64,000 nucleotides of DNA from positions 62,001 to 126,000 of the forward strand of contig CAVSGZ010000004.1 in assembly GCA_963727765.1 (NCBI GenBank), in the 5' to 3' direction. The notes under the pieces were generated by a model. The model was not told the DNA's origin. It did no database searches and saw nothing but the letters and a program-made list of their open reading frames with translations. The DNA is from FEN-299 sp963727765. GTDB lineage: Bacteria; Acidobacteriota; Vicinamibacteria; Vicinamibacterales; Fen-181. Both the position numbers and the translations under genes were made by a program. Positions 10,146 to 18,443 of this stretch are shown in pieces. Each line of letters begins with the position of its first letter. The first letter of the stretch is position 1.

Positions 10146-10276
10146 TCGGGGAACTACTGAGTAGTCGGTGGGGCACTGAGTAGTCGACCGTTGGCTCGTT
10201 TTTTCACCTTGGTACCCCGACTTCTCGCCCCGTCCTCCGACTTCTCACCCCGTCCTCCGACTACTCATCCCGCCCA
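10143..10276. repeat. 19-20 bp AGTCGG repeat array between convergent genes
   Basis: On the plus strand there are two 19-bp units beginning TAGTCGG (10143-10161, 10162-10180) and part of a third. After a spacer with a T-run (10198-10204), three 20-bp units of the opposite orientation follow, CCGACTTCTCNCCCCGTCCT-like, at 10217-10236, 10237-10256 and 10257-10276. The two halves could pair into a long imperfect hairpin. The stop codons of both flanking genes (TAG 10143 on plus, TAG at 10261-10263 on minus) fall inside repeat units. It may act as a bidirectional terminator. Confidence 0.8.
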
Positions 10277-11013
10277 CCGACCATCGTCGAGTGCACCATG
10301 GGGACGAAGACGACCGGCAGGACCGTCGTCATGCTCGTGCTGCCATCGGCGCCCTTCTCGATGACGCAGAGCTCCTGCGTGTCATGGTGCCCCACCGGGA
10401 TGACGAGCCGGCCTCCCGCGGCGAGCTGATCAACGAGCGCCTGCGGCACCCGCGGCGGCGCCGCGGTGACGATCACGATGTCGAAGGGCGCCTCCGCCGG
10501 GAGTCCCGCGTAGCCATCCACCTGCGAGACCGTCACGTTGGCGTAGCCAAGCCCGGCAAGCCGCTCCCGCGCGCACCGGCTGAGGTCGTCGTCGATCTCC
10601 AAGCTGAACACGTGCCGGACGATGCGCGAGAGGATCGCGGCCTGGTAGCCCGAACCGGTCCCGACCTCGAGGGCACGGTCGGTCGGAGTTGGGCGTGCCA
10701 GCTCGGTCATGAGCGCGACGATGTATGGCTGCGAGATCGTCTGCCCGTGGCCGATCGGCAGGGGATGATCGGCGTAGGCGCTGTCGCGGAGTGTGGGCGG
10801 GACGAACAGGTGTCGCGGGACCAGCCGCATGGCCGAAAGCACCGCCGCCTCGCGCACGCCGCGCGATTCGATCTGGCGCGCCACCATCTCGTCGCGCGCC
10901 GCCCGGCTCGCGTCATCGTCCCGCGCGCCGGCGACGCCTTCGTGGAGGTGTGGACCGCCCGCCGACGACCGGGGCGGCGGCGGGGGCCGCCATCCCGCGG
11001 GCTGGATCGGCAT
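10261..11013 (-). CDS. pcm: Protein-L-isoaspartate O-methyltransferase
   Basis: A 250-residue SAM-dependent methyltransferase that repairs isoaspartyl residues in aged proteins. The core shows SAM motif I (ALEVGTGSGYQAAIL), the pre-motif HGQTISQPYIVALMTEL, a helix VRHVFSLEIDDDL, and the C-terminal RLVIPVGHHDTQEL, all characteristic of PCMT. The first ~40 residues are proline/glycine-rich and not part of the family fold. I start at ATG 11013 (MPIQPAGW), the first ATG that leaves a sensible protein; an upstream in-frame start would add 33 basic residues overlapping the divergent promoter region. The stop lies in the 20-bp repeat array, shared with the converging gene. Confidence 0.93.
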   Translation of the reverse strand: MPIQPAGWRPPPPPRSSAGGPHLHEGVAGARDDDASRAARDEMVARQIESRGVREAAVLSAMRLVPRHLFVPPTLRDSAYADHPLPIGHGQTISQPYIVALMTELARPTPTDRALEVGTGSGYQAAILSRIVRHVFSLEIDDDLSRCARERLAGLGYANVTVSQVDGYAGLPAEAPFDIVIVTAAPPRVPQALVDQLAAGGRLVIPVGHHDTQELCVIEKGADGSTSMTTVLPVVFVPMVHSTMVGGRDE

Positions 11014-11113
11014 GGGCTGATTATCGCGCCGATCGCCGGTCGACCTCCACTTTCTCCCGGCCGCCTGGCGTGGCGGCGGCGAAAAGCGCGAGACACTGCG
11101 GCCGACCGCCATC

Positions 11114-11119
11114 TATAAT
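11114..11119 (+). promoter_or_regulatory. -10 box TATAAT upstream of the APC permease gene
   Basis: A perfect TATAAT in the divergent gap between pcm and the permease gene, about 94 bp before ATG 11213. No convincing -35 lies 16-19 bp upstream. Confidence 0.5.
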
Positions 11120-11212
11120 CGCGGTAGTGCGCGTCCATCCGTCTTTCAGGTCCCTCGCCTGTCGCCCGCGTCGTCTCGATGCCGCGCGGCCCCGGTGTCG
11201 GAGATCGCGGGC

Positions 11213-12565
11213 ATGATGGCTGACCCCGGGGATTCCCGCCGAATCGGCGTCTACACGGCCGTGGCCGTCGTGGCCGCGAACATGATCGGCACCGGCGTGT
11301 TCACGAGCCTGGGATTCCAGCTCTTCTCGCTGACGAGCGGGTTTGCCATCGTGGCGCTGTGGCTGGTCGGCGGGCTGGCTGCGCTGTGTGGCGCGCTGTC
11401 CTACGGCGAGCTCAGCGCGGCGATGCCTCGGTCGGGCGGCGAGTACTACCTGCTGTCGAGGATCTACCACCCGGCCATCGGCTTCCTGTCAGGATGGGTT
11501 TCGGTGGTGGTCGGCTTCTCGGCCCCGATTGCCGCGGCCGCGATGGCCATGGGGCAGTACCTCTCGCGGGTGCTCGTGGAGACCGGAGTCATTGCGGCCG
11601 GGTCCCAGTCGACCTCCGTGACGATCGTGGCCCTCACCGGCGTCACCGCCATCTCGATCGTCCACCTGTTCGACGTCAGGATCGTGAGCCGGTTCCAGAT
11701 CTTCTTCACGACGCTCAAGGTGTCGCTGATCCTCGCGCTGATCGTCTGCGGCTTCGCCCTCGCCACGGCGCAACCGGTGAGCTTCCTGCCGGACCGGGCC
11801 AGCCTCGGCTCGGTGTTCACGTCGGGGTTTGCCGTCTCGCTGGTCTACGTGATGTACGCCTATTCGGGGTGGAATGCGGCGATCTACGTGGCCAGCGATG
11901 TCAGGAAGCCGGGGCGCTACCTGCCGCTGTCGCTCGTCTTCGGGACGATCGTGGTCATCCTGCTCTACGCGCCGCTCAACGCCGTGTTCATGTATGCCGC
12001 GCCGATCGACCAGCTGAAGGGGCAGGTCGATGTCGGCTACATTGCGGCGAGGCACATCTTCGGAAACACCGGCGGCCTCGTGATGGGGCTGCTCATCTCG
12101 ATCGGCCTGGTGTCCGCGATCAGCTCGATGGTGTGGACCGGCCCCCGCGTCACGCAGGTGATGGGCGAGGATGTCGGCATCCTGCGCCTGCTTGCCGCGA
12201 AGAACGCCAACGGCGTGCCGCACGTGTCGCTGCTCGTCCAGTACGGGCTCGTCGTCGCGCTCATCCTCACGTCGACGTTCGAATCGATCGTGAACTACAT
12301 CGGCGTGATGCTGTCGCTGTCGGCCTTCCTGACCGTCGTTGGCGTGTTCGTGCTGCGCGCCGCCGAGCCCAACCTGCCCCGGCCCTACCGCACGCCCGGC
12401 TACCCGCTGACGCCCGCGGTGTTCCTGCTCGTGACCGGGTGGATGATGTTCTTCGTCGTGCGTGATCGGCCGATGGTTCTCGTGGCCGGCGCCGCGACGC
12501 TCCTGGCGGGCCTGGTGATCTATCTCATCGATCGGTGGCGGGCCGCGTCAGCGCCCACAGCGTGA
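11213..12565 (+). CDS. Amino acid permease, APC superfamily
   Basis: A ~450-residue inner-membrane transporter with about 12 hydrophobic segments. The first helix has the APC substrate motif GTGVFTSLGF, and GELSAAMPRSGGEYYLLSR between helices 2 and 3 is the signature of LAT/AAE-type amino acid carriers. YAYSGWNAAIYVASDVRKPGR, quoted in part as AYSGWNAAIYVASDV, is the conserved helix-6 region. The ligand cannot be told from sequence. ATG 11213 (MMADPG) is a plausible start; GTG 11195 would add six residues. Its 3' end overlaps the converging membrane-protein gene by 41 bp. Confidence 0.92.
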   Translation: MMADPGDSRRIGVYTAVAVVAANMIGTGVFTSLGFQLFSLTSGFAIVALWLVGGLAALCGALSYGELSAAMPRSGGEYYLLSRIYHPAIGFLSGWVSVVVGFSAPIAAAAMAMGQYLSRVLVETGVIAAGSQSTSVTIVALTGVTAISIVHLFDVRIVSRFQIFFTTLKVSLILALIVCGFALATAQPVSFLPDRASLGSVFTSGFAVSLVYVMYAYSGWNAAIYVASDVRKPGRYLPLSLVFGTIVVILLYAPLNAVFMYAAPIDQLKGQVDVGYIAARHIFGNTGGLVMGLLISIGLVSAISSMVWTGPRVTQVMGEDVGILRLLAAKNANGVPHVSLLVQYGLVVALILTSTFESIVNYIGVMLSLSAFLTVVGVFVLRAAEPNLPRPYRTPGYPLTPAVFLLVTGWMMFFVVRDRPMVLVAGAATLLAGLVIYLIDRWRAASAPTA

Positions 12566-12923
12566 TCAGGGCCAGCGCTCCGTCCGCAAGCGCGAACACG
12601 AGGTAGGCTGGCGGCGAGTGGCGGACGAAGTGGTCGACCACGAACGTCGCGCATCCGAGCCCCTTCAGCAGTGGCCCCATCACCCACATGTACCCGCGGT
12701 ACAGATCGGGTCGACGGAAGGGCAGGACGTAGCCGATGCCGACGGCCACGAGGAAGAGGCCGTTCAGATCGGCGTGAATCGGCGGCGTCGGGTCCGGCAG
12801 TTGGAAGAGGGAGACGAGCAACCCGCGGCCGGCGAGCAGGGCGACGCCCAACAGGATGTCGTAGACGCCCGACGCGGCGGCCACGGCCACAAGCGCTCGC
12901 ACGTCAGGGCGTCGGGCGGGCAT
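12525..12923 (-). CDS. Small four-helix membrane protein of unknown function
   Basis: A 132-residue protein with four hydrophobic stretches, near ALVAVAAASGVYDILLG, GLFLVAVGIGYVLPF, MWVMGPLLKGLGCATFVV and VFALADGALALITLWAL. I recognise no family. The start at ATG 12923 (MPARRPDV) lies inside the end of the preceding 51-codon ORF, so the two may be translationally coupled. Its 3' end runs 41 bp into the permease gene on the other strand. Confidence 0.7.
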   Translation of the reverse strand: MPARRPDVRALVAVAAASGVYDILLGVALLAGRGLLVSLFQLPDPTPPIHADLNGLFLVAVGIGYVLPFRRPDLYRGYMWVMGPLLKGLGCATFVVDHFVRHSPPAYLVFALADGALALITLWALTRPATDR

Positions 12924-13059
12924 CGCGTCCGAACCGCTTCCTGAGAGCCCACGACACGACAAGCAGCACGGAGACGACCAGGAACTCGGGGAGGAACTGG
13001 TCAACGAGCAACACCACGCCGTCACGAACCGAGACCAACCACGCCATCGTCGCGCCCAC
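12904..13059 (-). CDS. Predicted 51-residue single-pass membrane peptide
   Basis: A short ORF starting at GTG 13059, with GAGGAGGG about 5-6 nt upstream, an excellent ribosome binding site. ATG 13047 is an internal alternative. The product has one hydrophobic helix (EFLVVSVLLVVSWAL) followed by a basic end (RKRFGRDARP), so it is probably an inner-membrane peptide with a cytoplasmic C-terminus. It overlaps the start of the four-helix protein gene by 20 bp, which argues for coupling. No homologue is recognised; expression is inferred from the RBS and overlap only. Confidence 0.55.
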   Translation of the reverse strand: MGATMAWLVSVRDGVVLLVDQFLPEFLVVSVLLVVSWALRKRFGRDARPTP

Positions 13060-13131
13060 TCGAACCCTCCTCGTCAACCTTCGGCGGCGGACCCGAGTCC
13101 GCCAGAGAGCGACGATGCGCCTCCCGCCGCG

Positions 13132-14081
13132 TTACCGCTTCGAGAGAAGCTGGAGTTCGCCGCGATAGGTGACGGTGTCGTTCGGCTCGATGCGCACGTC
13201 GAACGCGATCGACCGGTAGCCGGGGGCCTGGATCTCCACGTGGTGCGGGCCGGCCGCGAGTTCCATCTTCTGGAACGCGCCGTTGAAGTCGTCGACGACA
13301 CCCATGGAGTAGCCGTCGACGAGGACCTCTGCGTTGCGCGGTTCGACCTTCAGCTTGAGCCTGCCGAGTCCCGCCCCTTCATCCCCGTAGTAGAGAGACC
13401 CGGCGGCCGAGGACGGATCCCAGTACGGGTCGTAGTCGTAGCCGTAGCCGTAGGGGAACCAGTATCCCGTCAGCCAGTACCGGATCGGCGTAGAGGACGT
13501 TGTAGAAGCCGAGCCCGGAGAAGATCCACGGGGCGTATCCCCAGTTGATGTTGGAGCCGCCGCCCGGAGGCCGGTGACCCGGACGGCTCGGCGCGCCGGG
13601 CTGGCGCGGGATGGCCTGTCCGATCGTCGGCCCTACCCAGGCTGTCGACCCCACCATCTGCGCGGTTCCATCGGGGCGCGACCCGCGCGGAACCGCCCGG
13701 TCGCCCGGCGACCCATATAGCTCCCGGACGCGCGGGCTGTTGCCGTTCACCGGGTTCGTCATCCAGGCCGCCACGCCGACCGCCGGCCTGGCGCCTCCCG
13801 ACACACCGCGGTAGCCGGACGATCCCGAGGATCCGGACGACGAGGTCCCGCCGGTACTGGCGCGCGGAACCGCCCCCGGATGCCCCCGGTGAAGACACGG
13901 CGTTCCCGCCGCCGGTCGAACCGGCGCCGCCGCTGGAACCGCCAGATGAGCCACCGGCGCGCACGGCAGCTCCGCCACCTCCGCCCCCGGGCGGGGCTGG
14001 GCGCGACTGTCCTGCCACCGGCCCGGCGGCTAGCGCGATCACCACGCCTGCTCCGGCGAGCGCGTAAACCAGCGGTTTCAT
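13132..14081 (-). pseudogene. Secreted PEGA-domain protein broken by two +1 frame breaks
   Basis: Frame-corrected, this is a 315-residue exported protein. A signal peptide (MKPLVYALAGAGVVIALAAG) is followed by a Gly/Ser-rich region, a middle region with WMTNPVNGNSPRVRELYG and NINWGYAPWIFSGLGFYN, a Tyr/Gly-rich patch (WFPYGYGYDYDPYWDP) and a C-terminal PEGA domain (LKVEPRNAEVLVDGYSMG ... YRGELQLLSKR). The frame shifts by one extra base near 13859-13867 and again near 13479-13485; removing one base at each gives a length divisible by three with no internal stop. Consensus error is as likely as true decay, so the pseudogene label is provisional. PEGA proteins are surface or periplasmic and often bind other envelope proteins; the exact role is unknown. 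Confidence 0.75.
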
Positions 14082-14254
14082 GATGACTCCTTGGTGGCGC
14101 CAGGCGGACAGACGAGTGGGGCGCCACTCACACCTAAAGCAACAGGCCTGCCAATCGACCTGGCCGTCCCGCCCATCAAATTACTCCCATTCTTGCCGCC
14201 GCGCCACTCCCGCGATCGCGGGCTGTCACCCTCGCAGCACACCGACCCGTTTTC

Positions 14255-14284
14255 TTGACACTTTTTTCGGGCATCCGATAGACT
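14255..14284 (+). promoter_or_regulatory. Promoter of hslVU
   Basis: TTGACA at 14255-14260, an 18-bp spacer, and TAGACT at 14279-14284. The predicted start near 14291 gives a ~53-nt leader to hslV. It is a strong housekeeping-type promoter and fits hslVU being detached here from the topA operon. The remaining gap (14082-14254) shows nothing else I can name. Confidence 0.7.
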
Positions 14285-14343
14285 GCCAGAAAGCACACAG
14301 AGAGGGTCCAGGCTCTCGTCCACCTCGGCGGTACCTGCCTGCC

Positions 14344-14871
14344 ATGTTTCACAGCACCACGATTCTCGGCGTTCGCCACAACGGTCATGCCGTCCTTGCC
14401 GGCGACGGCCAGGTCACCCTCGGTGACACGGTCGTCAAGCAGAGCGCCCGCAAGATCCGCCGCCTCTACAGCGACCGCGTGCTGGCCGGCTTTGCCGGGT
14501 CCGCGGCCGACTCCTTCGCGTTGTTCTCCCGGTTCGAGGCCAAACTCGAGCAGTACCGCGGCAACATCGAGCGTTCGGCGGTCGAGCTGGCGAAGGATTG
14601 GCGAACCGATCGCATCCTCCGGCGCCTGGAAGCGATGCTGATCGTCATGGACGTCGAGTCCACGTTCCTGCTGTCGGGAACGGGCGACCTGATCGAGCCC
14701 GACGACGGGATTGTCGGGATCGGGTCGGGCGGCGGCTACGCCGTCGCCGCCGCGAGGGCGCTGGCCCGGCACACGACGCTCGACGCGCGCGCCATCGCCG
14801 AGGCCGCGATGTCGGTGGCGGCCGGCATTTGCATCTACACCAACAGCAACCTGACGATCGAAGAACTGTAG
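14344..14871 (+). CDS. hslV: ATP-dependent protease peptidase subunit HslV
   Basis: A 175-residue N-terminal-nucleophile threonine peptidase that forms a double hexamer capped by HslU. After a four-residue leader (MFHS) comes the catalytic TTILGVRHNGHAVLAGDGQV; processing before Thr5 would expose the nucleophile. GDGQVTLGDTVVKQSARK and the C-terminal NLTIEEL match the family. Enterobacterial HslV has only the initiator Met before Thr, whereas Bacillus ClpQ has a longer leader, so this is intermediate. hslU follows 5 bp later. In other bacteria hslV directly follows xerC; here about 11.4 kb lies between. Confidence 0.95.
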   Translation: MFHSTTILGVRHNGHAVLAGDGQVTLGDTVVKQSARKIRRLYSDRVLAGFAGSAADSFALFSRFEAKLEQYRGNIERSAVELAKDWRTDRILRRLEAMLIVMDVESTFLLSGTGDLIEPDDGIVGIGSGGGYAVAAARALARHTTLDARAIAEAAMSVAAGICIYTNSNLTIEEL

Positions 14872-14876
14872 CGCCC

Positions 14877-16256
14877 ATGCCGATCTACCTGCCGGAATCG
14901 ATGCCGGCACCGCCCGAATCCCTCACCCCGCGCCAGATCGTCGCCGAGCTCGACAAGTACGTCGTCGGGCAGCGCAACGCCAAGCGGGCCGTGGCCATCG
15001 CGCTTCGCAACCGGATGCGCCGCCAGAAGCTCATGCCGGACATGGCCGCCGAGGTGGCGCCGAAGAACATCCTCATGATCGGGCCGACCGGCGTCGGCAA
15101 GACCGAGATCGCGCGCCGCCTCGCGCGGCTGGCGCAGTCGCCGTTCCTCAAGGTCGAGGCGTCGAAGTTCACCGAGGTTGGCTACGTCGGCCGCGACGTG
15201 GAGTCGATGATCCGCGACCTGGTCGAGATCGCCATCGACATGGTGCGCGAGGAGCGAGTCGAAGAGGTGCGGGCCAAGGCCGAGCGCAGCGCCGAGGAGC
15301 GCCTGCTCGACCTGCTGCTGCCGCCCTCGCCGGCCCCCGCGGGCGACGAGGACGCGGCCGCGTCGCGCGAGCAGGCGAAGGCGACGCGGGCGAAGCTCCG
15401 CGAGCAGCTGCGGAGCGGCCTGCTCGACGAGCGCACGGTGGAGATTGAGGTGCGCGAGAAGTCGTTCCCCTCGCTCGAGATCGTCACCGGCTCGTCGGTC
15501 GAAGAGGTTGGGATCAACATCAAGGACATGATGCCGGGCCTCTTCTCGGGCCGTACCAAGACGCGCCGCATGAGAGTGCCCGAGGCGATCGAGCAGCTTG
15601 TGCAGGAGGAGCAGCAGAAGCTGGTCGACATGGAGTCGGTCGCGCACGTGGCGGTCGAGCGGGTCGAGGAGGGCGGCATCATCTTCGTCGACGAGATCGA
15701 CAAGATCGCCGGGCGCGAGGGGGGCCACGGCCCGGACGTGAGCCGCGAGGGGGTCCAGCGCGACATCCTGCCGATCATCGAGGGGACGACGGTGAACACG
15801 AAGTACGGAATGGTGCAGACCGACCATATCCTGTTCATCGCCGCCGGGGCGTTCCATGTCTCGAAGCCGTCGGACCTGATCCCCGAGCTCCAGGGCCGCT
15901 TTCCGATCCGCGTCGAACTCGATGCGCTCTGCAAGGACGACTTCATCCGCATCCTCACCGAGCCGCGGAACGCGCTGGTCAAGCAGTACATGGCGCTGCT
16001 CGAGACCGACGGCGTCACACTCGAGTTCAGACCGGACGCGATCGAGCGGATCGCCGACTTCGCGACGCTCGTCAACGACCGCGCCGAGAACATTGGCGCG
16101 CGGCGCCTGCACACGGTGATGGAGAAACTGCTCGACGAGGTGTCGTTCGAGGCCCCGGACCTCGCCCAGAAATCGATTACCATTGACGCCGCGTACGTCG
16201 ACCGGATGCTGGCTGACATCGTGAAGAACGAAGACCTGACGCGCTACATCCTGTGA
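14877..16256 (+). CDS. hslU: HslU ATPase subunit of the HslUV protease
   Basis: A 459-residue AAA+ unfoldase that feeds proteins to HslV. TPRQIVAELDKYVVGQRNAK opens the protein. Walker A is GPTGVGKTE, the pore loop GYVGRD follows, and the I-domain insertion (~residues 115-230, charged helices) precedes Walker B IIFVDEIDKI. Sensor regions include ELQGRFPIRVEL and the arginine-rich ENIGARRLHTVMEKLL. It ends DLTRYIL, the C-terminal tail that docks into HslV. It overlaps the next gene by 4 bp (GTGA). Confidence 0.96.
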   Translation: MPIYLPESMPAPPESLTPRQIVAELDKYVVGQRNAKRAVAIALRNRMRRQKLMPDMAAEVAPKNILMIGPTGVGKTEIARRLARLAQSPFLKVEASKFTEVGYVGRDVESMIRDLVEIAIDMVREERVEEVRAKAERSAEERLLDLLLPPSPAPAGDEDAAASREQAKATRAKLREQLRSGLLDERTVEIEVREKSFPSLEIVTGSSVEEVGINIKDMMPGLFSGRTKTRRMRVPEAIEQLVQEEQQKLVDMESVAHVAVERVEEGGIIFVDEIDKIAGREGGHGPDVSREGVQRDILPIIEGTTVNTKYGMVQTDHILFIAAGAFHVSKPSDLIPELQGRFPIRVELDALCKDDFIRILTEPRNALVKQYMALLETDGVTLEFRPDAIERIADFATLVNDRAENIGARRLHTVMEKLLDEVSFEAPDLAQKSITIDAAYVDRMLADIVKNEDLTRYIL

Positions 16257-17608
16257 AGCACCCGACTCGGTGCCGACCCCGGATTGTTCTCCTCGCCCGC
16301 CGCCTGGCGGTGCTTCTGGCCTTCGCGGCCGCTCTTGCGCCGGGATGCGGGAAGAAGGGGCCGCCTCGGCCGCCGGTCGTCAAGCTGCCCGCGCCGCCCC
16401 AACCCTTCGTGGCGCGCCGTCTTGGCTCGGTCGCCTGGCTGGAAGTGCGAATTCCCTCCGCCAACACCGACAAGACGACGCCGGCCGATCTCGAGCGGGT
16501 CGATGTGTACGCGCTGACCGGCGCCCCGGCCGACGCCGAGACGATCTTCAAACACGGAACGCGCGTGGCCTCGATTCCGGTACGGAAGCCGGTGGAGGAG
16601 TCCGCTGGCGCGGGCCCTCGCGAACTGCGGCCCGAGAAGCGGCCTGCGTCGCCGCGTCCGCCCGCGACGATGGAGACCGGCTTCGACCAGGGTGACACGG
16701 TGGCGATCACCGAACCGCTCGGCCCCGAACAGTTCCGCGAGGTGACGACGGCACAACCGACCGGGAAGCGTCCGGCGGTCCCCTCGCCCGCGCAGACCCC
16801 GACGCTCGGCCCGCCGCTGCCGCCCCCGCTGGCGCCGCTGCCGGCGCGGGTGTACGTGGCCGTCGGCATCAACCACAAGGGCGGGAAGGGCGCGGCGTCG
16901 GCGCGGCAGTCGGTGCTGCTCTCGCCTCCCGCCTCGGCACCTTCAGCGCCGGCCATCACCTACACCGAGAAGTCGATCACCGTGACGTGGACGCCGCCAG
17001 CGGATGCTCGTCCACCCGCCCAGGCCGGCGGCCTGCTCCAGGCGCGGCCGATCGGTTCGCGGCAGGTGGCTGGGGCGTACAACGTCTACGAGATCCCGCC
17101 CCCGGCTCCAGGAGCCGGCGGCAGTGTGGTGCCGCCGCCAGCCCCGGGCGGACGGATGCCGACGCCGCTCAACGCAAAGCCGCTCGAGGGTCCGCCGTAT
17201 GTCGACGAGCGGGTCGCGTTCGGCAGCCCGCGCTGCTACGTGGTGCGCGCCGTGACGATCTACGGCTCGCAGGAGGTGGAGAGCGAGGCGTCGCCGACGG
17301 CCTGTGTGACGCCGGTCGACACGTTCCCGCCGGCCCCGCCGACCGCACTGAGGGCCGTCGGTGGAGAGAAGGTGGTCAGCCTGATCTGGGATGCCAACCG
17401 GGAGACTGACCTTGCCGGGTACGTTGTGCTGCGGGCAGAGCTGCCGGGCGGCACGTTCGTGCCGATCACGCCGGAGCCGATCAGGGAGACAATGTTCAAC
17501 GACACGACGGTGACGCCCGGCGTCCGCTACGCCTATGTCGTCGTCGCGGTCGATACTTCGAAGAACCGAAGTGCCCCGTCGAACCGCGTCGAGGAGGGTG
17601 CACGGTAG
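16253..17608 (+). CDS. LptM-like lipoprotein with fibronectin-type domains
   Basis: A 451-residue lipoprotein starting at GTG 16253 within the hslU stop (GTGA). A signal sequence ends in LAPGC, then GKKGPPRPP, resembling the start of LptM/YifL (GCGxKGP). The body has Pro-rich linkers and at least two fibronectin-III-like domains: APAITYTEKSITVTWTPPAD and PPTALRAVGGEKVVSLIWDA, the latter ending DTSKNRSAPSN. The protein is far larger than LptM (about 70 residues), so only the N-terminus is comparable. Probably outer-membrane anchored; function unknown. Confidence 0.8.
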   Translation: MKHPTRCRPRIVLLARRLAVLLAFAAALAPGCGKKGPPRPPVVKLPAPPQPFVARRLGSVAWLEVRIPSANTDKTTPADLERVDVYALTGAPADAETIFKHGTRVASIPVRKPVEESAGAGPRELRPEKRPASPRPPATMETGFDQGDTVAITEPLGPEQFREVTTAQPTGKRPAVPSPAQTPTLGPPLPPPLAPLPARVYVAVGINHKGGKGAASARQSVLLSPPASAPSAPAITYTEKSITVTWTPPADARPPAQAGGLLQARPIGSRQVAGAYNVYEIPPPAPGAGGSVVPPPAPGGRMPTPLNAKPLEGPPYVDERVAFGSPRCYVVRAVTIYGSQEVESEASPTACVTPVDTFPPAPPTALRAVGGEKVVSLIWDANRETDLAGYVVLRAELPGGTFVPITPEPIRETMFNDTTVTPGVRYAYVVVAVDTSKNRSAPSNRVEEGAR

Positions 17609-17645
17609 ACTGTGGGCGTCAGGCGCAAGGCGAGGGGGACCCACT

Positions 17646-18428
17646 ATGGACCGCATCTATCGCATCGAATATCACGGATCGAAACGGTACGCGGCCGAGC
17701 ACAACGCCCGGCTGTTCCTGCTCGACGGAGACCTGTTCGGCGAGTATGGCTTCGGCGAGGAGATCGCGCAGGGCGAGTTTCCGAGAGACCTGCCGCCGGG
17801 CACGCGGCTGCTGGCCCCGATCACGCCGTCGAAGATCGTGGCCATCGGCCTGAACTACAAGGACCACGCGGCGGAGCAGAAGAAGGCGCTGCCGGCCGAG
17901 CCGATGCTGTTCATCAAGCCGTCGACGGCCGTCATCGGCCCCGGCGACGCCATTCGCCTGCCGGGCGCCATCGGGCGCATCGACTACGAGAGCGAGGTGG
18001 CCGTCGTTATCGGCCGGCGCGCGTCGCGCGTCCCGCGCGAGCAGGCGCTCGACTACGTGCTCGGCTACACGTGCGCCAACGACGTGACGGCGCGCGGGCT
18101 CCAGAACCGCGGCTACCAGTATTCGCACGTCAAGGGCTACGACACCTTCGCGCCGATCGGGCCGTCGATCGCCGTGGGCCTCGACCCGACGACGATCGCC
18201 GTGCAGGGCTGGCAGAACGGGCAGATGAAGCAGAACTCGTCAACCGCGCAGCTGATCTTCCCGGTGGCCGATCTGATCGCGTATGTCTCGGCCATCATGA
18301 CCCTGCTGCCTGGCGACATCATCTCGACGGGCACCCCGTCGGGGATCGGGCCGCTCGCGCACGGCGACGTCTTCACGGTGCGCGTGCCCGGAATCGGGGA
18401 GCTGACCAATCCGGTGGAGAATCTGTAA
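17646..18428 (+). CDS. Fumarylacetoacetate hydrolase family protein
   Basis: A 260-residue FAH-fold enzyme. The metal ligands are visible: Glu-x-Glu in IDYESEVAVVIG and the Asp in NDVTARGLQ. KIVAIGLNYKDHAAE and GDIISTGTPSGIGP are the classical family motifs. Members cleave or isomerise beta-diketo acids, or decarboxylate oxaloacetate; the substrate is not determined by sequence. The start at ATG 17646 has GAGGGGGAC about 8 nt upstream; a -10-like TAGACT lies at 17606-17611. The transaldolase gene follows 15 bp later. Confidence 0.92.
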   Translation: MDRIYRIEYHGSKRYAAEHNARLFLLDGDLFGEYGFGEEIAQGEFPRDLPPGTRLLAPITPSKIVAIGLNYKDHAAEQKKALPAEPMLFIKPSTAVIGPGDAIRLPGAIGRIDYESEVAVVIGRRASRVPREQALDYVLGYTCANDVTARGLQNRGYQYSHVKGYDTFAPIGPSIAVGLDPTTIAVQGWQNGQMKQNSSTAQLIFPVADLIAYVSAIMTLLPGDIISTGTPSGIGPLAHGDVFTVRVPGIGELTNPVENL

Positions 18429-18443
18429 CCGAGGCGCTGACCC

